Shown here one piece after another: positions 7,555-9,884 of a stretch of DNA of 9,884 nt. Below the pieces are notes generated by a model. That model worked only from the letters and a program-made list of their open reading frames with translations, was not told the DNA's origin and did not search any database. Positions within the stretch are counted from its first letter, which is position 1; each line of letters opens with the position of its first letter. The stretch is from Candidatus Omnitrophota bacterium (lineage in GTDB: Bacteria; Omnitrophota; Gorgyraeia; Gygaellales; UBA12090), in contig DOMD01000021.1 of assembly GCA_003510525.1 (NCBI GenBank), forward strand, positions 1 through 9,884. The letters are read 5' to 3'. Made by a program: the position numbers and the translations under genes.

Positions 7555-7735
7555 AGCGGAAGCGAAAAAAGGTCCCGCCACTAAAGCAATGGCGGGGCAA
7601 AGCCACGGAACTTACGCTATCACAAGTTATATTCTTCATTATAGGTTAGCGTACTGCTTATTAAGTAGAGCAGTTCTGCCGCGATCAAAGAGGCAGAAAA
7701 GTCAACCGGGTTGCCGAAAGCCGAACCAGGAGGTT
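7555..7735 (+). promoter_or_regulatory. Structured leader resembling a class I cyclic-di-GMP (GEMM-I) riboswitch with an enlarged P3 region
   Basis: The 5' part shows CGG (7557-7559), then a 7-bp hairpin CCCGCCA/TGGCGGG (7574-7580, 7590-7596) leading into GCAAAGCCACGGAACTTA, close to the GEMM-I core GCAAAGCCACGGGxCTA. The 3' part AGTCAACCGGGTTGCCGAA (7700-7718) resembles the family's GACAGCCGGGTTGCCG end, and its CCG could close P1 with 7557-7559. ACTT (7610-7613) pairs with AAGT (7699-7702); inside are three hairpins: ACGCTA/TAGCGT, CTGCT/AGCAG and TTCTGCC/GGCAGAA. The usual GGCAAACC segment before the first hairpin is poorly preserved. The ribosome site AGGAGG lies between AACC (7724-7727) and GGTT (7732-7735), a possible expression switch. 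Ligand identity is inferred from motif memory only. Confidence 0.5.
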
Positions 7736-7740
7736 TATAA

Positions 7741-7944
7741 GTGCTCAGGCGAAACGGTTTTTTTATTTGGGATAAAATAAGCACTTTTAAAAAGACTGAT
7801 GGTCAGGCAGTAATTGAGTATATAACCGTTTTTATCGCCATTACCCTCTTGGTGGTAGGGTTTATTTCAAGAGTGCACAATGAAGATAAAAATGGAATAA
7901 TGGATAATCATTTTCAGGATATGGTTAGCCAAACCTTAGGATGA
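7741..7944 (+). CDS. Small class III prepilin-like protein 1
   Basis: A 67-residue Flp/TadE-like prepilin. The GTG start at 7741 is supported by a strong AGGAGG (7728-7733) seven bases upstream. A basic leader of 21 residues ends in Gly21, followed by QAVIEYITVF: Gly at -1, Gln at +1, Glu at +5 and Tyr at +6, the prepilin peptidase signature. A hydrophobic helix follows (ITVFIAITLLVVGF), then a short polar tail ending MVSQTLG. Its leader is the longest of the array, and its tail has no N-X-S/T sequon. It is the first gene after the putative riboswitch, so translational control would hit it directly. The next gene starts three bases after its stop, indicating coupling. Confidence 0.85.
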   Translation: MLRRNGFFIWDKISTFKKTDGQAVIEYITVFIAITLLVVGFISRVHNEDKNGIMDNHFQDMVSQTLG

Positions 7945-7947
7945 AAA

Positions 7948-8121
7948 ATGTTAAGAAAAGGCCAGTCGGTGATAGAATATAGTGTGTTGGTGGGGGTGAT
8001 TGCCGCGGCTTTTATCGCTATGAATCAATATGTTAACCGGGCAATAGGGGCTAAGCTCAAACAGGTTCAGGAGGAGATTTATGATTCTCCGGAACCGGGG
8101 GTGAGTATCCCTAAAAAATAA
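7948..8121 (+). CDS. Small class III prepilin-like protein 2
   Basis: A 57-residue Flp-like prepilin starting at ATG 7948, immediately after the previous stop. The leader is only MLRKG, with the predicted cut before QSVIEYSVLV, keeping Glu at +5 and Tyr at +6. The hydrophobic helix VLVGVIAAAFIAM is followed by NQYVNRAIGAKLKQVQEE, a shortened version of the M-Q-x-Y-V-K-R segment of the longer pilins, and a proline-containing tail (SPEPGVSIPKK) with no sequons. By size it resembles a classic major Flp pilin, though which subunit is the major one cannot be told from the sequence. AGGAT just upstream is a weak ribosome site. Confidence 0.85.
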   Translation: MLRKGQSVIEYSVLVGVIAAAFIAMNQYVNRAIGAKLKQVQEEIYDSPEPGVSIPKK

Positions 8122-8133
8122 TAAAGGTGGCTG

Positions 8134-8304
8134 ATGCGTAAAATAAAAGGACAAAGCACGTTAGAATACATAATAATCTTATCGGCAATCGTCTTGGCTC
8201 TTATGGCTGGTCGGAATATGATTAAGACGGCGGTGAATCAGAGCTTGAATGACACCTCTACATCCATGACCAATGCTACAGGCAGACTGCCTGGGGTCAA
8301 TTAG
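8134..8304 (+). CDS. Small class III prepilin-like protein 3
   Basis: A 56-residue prepilin starting at ATG 8134, preceded by AAAGGTGG. The leader MRKIKG is followed by QSTLEYIIILSAIVLALMAG, giving Gly at -1, Glu at +5 and Tyr at +6. After the helix comes RNMIKTAVNQSLNDTSTS and MTNATGRLPGVN. The tail is Ser/Thr/Asn-rich and holds three N-X-S/T sites (NQS, NDT, NAT), like the longer pilins downstream. A 12-base gap separates it from the previous gene, consistent with one polycistronic message. Confidence 0.85.
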   Translation: MRKIKGQSTLEYIIILSAIVLALMAGRNMIKTAVNQSLNDTSTSMTNATGRLPGVN

Positions 8305-8343
8305 AATTAGTAAAAATCAGTAAGATTAAAAATGGGGGATAAT

Positions 8344-8706
8344 ATGCTAAGAAATAAAAAAGGCCAGTCTACGGTAGAATATGCTATTGTGGTAGGGGTG
8401 GTGGTGGCGGCGCTGGTAGCTATGCAGACCTATGTCAAGAGAGGCCTGCAGGCCAGGTATCATGACGGTATTCAATTCTTGGCTAACGAAACCAATGTTA
8501 CCGCGACCGACGGAACAACCTATTTAGGCAGCACTAAACAGTATGAACCCTATTATCTTTCCTCTAGCTATGAAACTGGCTCAGATAAAAATGAAAGCGA
8601 AGCCAGCTCAACCAGGGGTAGTATCACCAGAACGCTCACTAATGACAATAGGACCCGTGCCATTGCTGGTTACGATGAATACGCGAATGCTACTAATGCC
8701 GATTAA
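8344..8706 (+). CDS. Long-tailed class III prepilin-like protein 4
   Basis: A 120-residue pilin-like protein. ATG 8344 is chosen over ATG 8332 because GGGGGA (8335-8340) then serves as ribosome site and the leader MLRNKKG matches its neighbours. The predicted cut is before QSTVEYAIVV. The hydrophobic helix is followed by AMQTYVKRGLQARYHDG, a signature shared with genes 5 and 6. The tail contains QYEP, matching QYDP and QYSP in genes 5 and 6, and is strongly Ser/Thr/Asn-rich with five N-X-S/T sites (NET, NVT, NES, NRT, NAT), two of which have an acidic residue at -2 (ETNVT, DKNES). It may be a surface-exposed, modified subunit; that role is inferred. Confidence 0.85.
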   Translation: MLRNKKGQSTVEYAIVVGVVVAALVAMQTYVKRGLQARYHDGIQFLANETNVTATDGTTYLGSTKQYEPYYLSSSYETGSDKNESEASSTRGSITRTLTNDNRTRAIAGYDEYANATNAD

Positions 8707-8731
8707 AATATTTAAAGGGAGGGCAGAAGGT

Positions 8732-9058
8732 ATGTTATTAAGACAAAGAAAAGGCCAAAGCACATTAGAATACGCCTTATTGATCGCGGCAGTGGTTGCC
8801 GGGCTGTTAGTAATGCAGATGTATGTAAAACGAGGAATGTCCGGAAGGGTAAAGAGCGCCAGCGATGAGTTGGGGGAGCAGTATGATCCTACCGCTTTTA
8901 GCGCGAATTATACCACAGTCAGCCATTCTAAACGCAATGAAACCCTTAGCAGCGGGAAGACTACGTCTAAGCTGACGGATGAAGAGTATACCAGGCGAAA
9001 TGGCACGGAATCGGTGTCTAGCTGGAGCGCTAACGCGAGCATATACGATAATTTGTAA
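8732..9058 (+). CDS. Long-tailed class III prepilin-like protein 5
   Basis: A 108-residue pilin-like protein. ATG 8732 follows AAAGGGAGGG (8714-8723) with good spacing; the same frame is open upstream to 8543, but that stretch overlaps the previous pilin in another frame and is not coding. The leader MLLRQRKG precedes QSTLEYALLIAAVVAGLLVM, then QMYVKRGMSGRVKSASDEL and QYDP. The tail is polar with four sequons (NYT, NET, NGT, NAS). Gene 6 is its closest relative in the array by the TLEY/VLEY-SLL/ALL-AA helix, QMY(V/L)KR and QY(D/S)P, suggesting duplication. Confidence 0.87.
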   Translation: MLLRQRKGQSTLEYALLIAAVVAGLLVMQMYVKRGMSGRVKSASDELGEQYDPTAFSANYTTVSHSKRNETLSSGKTTSKLTDEEYTRRNGTESVSSWSANASIYDNL

Positions 9059-9062
9059 TCCG

Positions 9063-9074
9063 CAGATTAATCTG
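9063..9074. repeat. 12-bp perfect palindrome before pilin gene 6
   Basis: CAGATTAATCTG reads the same on both strands and occupies the short gap between pilin genes 5 and 6, ending five bases before the start codon at the position where a ribosome site would be expected. It could be a protein-binding site or chance; no second copy was noticed in the window. Confidence 0.4.
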
Positions 9075-9079
9075 ATAAG

Positions 9080-9367
9080 ATGTGGATAAAATCCCGCGGC
9101 CAGGGGGTGTTGGAATACTCATTATTGGCGGCATTTATAATCGCCGGCCTGCTTTTGACCCAGATGTATCTTAAGCGGGCTATGCAGGGAAGACTGCGCG
9201 CGGCCGGCGAAAGTATGAGCGACACCCAATATTCTCCGGGAAATACGACTTCAGAGATGAATACGACCGTGGTAGTAAACATCACTACCGGAGTGGAAGG
9301 CGCGGTAAGTTCGTCTACCGCCAGCGAAACCCGCACCCGCAATGACAGCGAAACCGTAATTCGATAG
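9080..9367 (+). CDS. Long-tailed class III prepilin-like protein 6
   Basis: A 95-residue pilin-like protein. The leader MWIKSRG is followed by QGVLEYSLLAAFIIAGLLL, keeping Gly at -1, Glu at +5 and Tyr at +6, then TQMYLKRAMQGRLRAAGES and QYSP. The tail has four sequons (NTT, NTT, NIT, NDS), one with acidic -2 (EMNTT), and ends in a run of Ser/Thr/Glu/Arg (TASETRTRNDSETVIR). The start has only a weak ribosome site (GATAAG), unlike genes 5 and 7; a 12-bp palindrome lies just upstream. Translation may depend on coupling or be lower. Confidence 0.85.
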   Translation: MWIKSRGQGVLEYSLLAAFIIAGLLLTQMYLKRAMQGRLRAAGESMSDTQYSPGNTTSEMNTTVVVNITTGVEGAVSSSTASETRTRNDSETVIR

Positions 9368-9389
9368 AATATATATAAGGGAGTAAGAC

Positions 9390-9728
9390 ATGCCTCTGTT
9401 CAATAGGAAAGCTTCCGGGGTGATGGAATATGCCCTTGTGCTGGCGGCGGTTTCCGTGGCGGTAAGTGGGATGTTTATCTATCTTAAAAGGGGTGTGCAG
9501 GCCAGGGTAAAGGATATAACCAACGGCTTAGTGGTAAAAGAGCTTTACACTAAAGGCTCGGAGTATCAATACCTGGCCAATCAGAGTGGTTCCGACGCCC
9601 AAAGCGAATATAATAGCACTTCTTATCAGGATACCAACGGAAACAGCGCTACCAATACCATCCACGAAACGACTATGTCTAGCTCCGCGGAAGAAAGCGT
9701 TCCCGAAGGCTGGGAGGATGAATTGTAA
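9390..9728 (+). CDS. Long-tailed class III prepilin-like protein 7 with variant cleavage site
   Basis: A 112-residue pilin-like protein starting at ATG 9390 with AGGGAG (9378-9383) six bases upstream. Its signal differs from the rest: MPLFNRKA then SGVMEYALVLAAV, so Ala sits at -1 and Ser at +1 where the others have Gly and Gln; Glu +5 and Tyr +6 are kept. The helix is followed by FIYLKRGVQARVKDITNG, clearly homologous to genes 4-6. The tail is Ser/Asn/Tyr-rich with two sequons (NQS, NST, the latter EYNST) and ends acidic (PEGWEDEL). Class III peptidases can accept Ala at -1, so this is probably functional, perhaps processed differently. Confidence 0.85.
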   Translation: MPLFNRKASGVMEYALVLAAVSVAVSGMFIYLKRGVQARVKDITNGLVVKELYTKGSEYQYLANQSGSDAQSEYNSTSYQDTNGNSATNTIHETTMSSSAEESVPEGWEDEL

Positions 9729-9748
9729 AATAACTAAAAGGCGCGAAA

Positions 9749-9883
9749 ATGAATAGGGCTAAAATAGAAAGACAATCAACTAAAGGCCAGGCCTTTCGAC
9801 TACGCTCAGGGCAAGCCCCGTTAGAGATAGGCTGCCAGAGGCAGCCGACAGACACCCGCGCCGTCTTATCTCTAACGGGGTAA
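9749..9883 (+). pseudogene. Pilin-like gene start interrupted by a composite repeat
   Basis: ATG 9749 follows AAAAGGCGCG at pilin-gene spacing, 20 bases after gene 7. The frame begins MNRAKIERQSTKGQA, a plausible class III leader ending in K-G-Q-A, but continues as FRLRSGQAPLEIGCQ and stops at 9881-9883 after 44 codons with no hydrophobic helix. From about 9793 the DNA is repeat sequence with a perfect inverted repeat. The reading is that an eighth pilin gene is broken, or that its remainder lies beyond the window in another frame. Notably G-Q-A-P-L-E inside the repeat again resembles a prepilin site, which may be chance. Confidence 0.5.
9793..9880. mobile_element. MITE-like composite repeat with 14-bp perfect inverted ends
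   Basis: CCCCGTTAGAGATA (9816-9829) is exactly mirrored by TATCTCTAACGGGG (9867-9880). Between them lies a second perfect hairpin, GGCTGCC AGA GGCAGCC (9830-9846). The stretch at 9793-9815 (CTTTCGACTACGCTCAGGGC and following bases) resembles a dispersed repeat seen widely in environmental genomes (general knowledge, not searched). There is no room for a transposase, so any mobility would have to be provided elsewhere. The element ends at the window edge. Confidence 0.6.
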
Positions 9884-9884
9884 A

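Noticed and set aside
7589..7780. 63-codon open frame on the + strand in the leader region
   Set aside because: It begins within the structured RNA, has no ribosome site, runs into the first pilin gene in another frame, and its residues show no domain pattern.
8543..8731. Upstream extension of pilin gene 5
   Set aside because: It overlaps pilin 4 in another frame; the prepilin leader and ribosome site place the start at 8732.
9067..9342. 91-codon open frame on the - strand
   Set aside because: Antisense to pilin 6; no start signal and no recognisable features.

Overview
This window is the core of a Tad (tight adherence, type IVc) pilus locus, and every gene lies on the + strand. The combination of a CpaE-CpaF fusion, a secretin ending in a TonB-like domain, and a run of small class III prepilins with GQST(L/V)EY signals followed by M-Q-x-Y-V-K-R suggests an uncultured bacterium of the PVC/Omnitrophota type. 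That placement is inference from gene style; there is no marker gene in the window.

Layout. (1) 2-3790, assembly machinery: a 5'-truncated outer-membrane secretin with a C-terminal TonB-like domain, one long protein joining a MinD/CpaE-like ATPase to the CpaF/TadA assembly ATPase, and a small DUF192 protein. (2) 3795-5547, an odd insertion between cpaF and tadB: a 28-bp perfect palindrome, then a 567-residue protein with an N-terminal helix-turn-helix and a DDE-transposase-like C-terminal part that seems to lack part of the catalytic signature. Two copies of a 36-bp palindromic repeat lie in frame inside it. (3) 5535-7407: a promoter, then tadB and tadC, the inner-membrane platform proteins. 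(4) 7437-7740: a second promoter with nearly the same architecture as the first, followed by a long structured leader whose conserved ends resemble a class I cyclic-di-GMP (GEMM-I) riboswitch, but with three hairpins where a single P3 arm is expected. (5) 7741-9728: seven consecutive prepilin-like genes, three short (56-67 aa) and four longer (95-120 aa) with Ser/Thr/Asn-rich tails carrying many N-X-S/T sequons. (6) 9749-9884: the start of an eighth pilin-like gene that runs straight into a composite inverted-repeat element and stops.

How it fits together: the fused ATPase powers pilus assembly on the TadB/TadC platform, the secretin forms the outer-membrane channel, and the pilin array supplies major and minor subunits. 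Prepilin peptidase, CpaB, TadD and typical TadE/F genes are not in the window. The separate promoter and putative riboswitch before the pilins suggest that subunit supply is controlled apart from the machinery, possibly by a second messenger. The least expected parts are the leader RNA, the paired promoters, the transposase-like gene with in-frame palindromes, and the multi-pilin array with glycosylation-like sequons.
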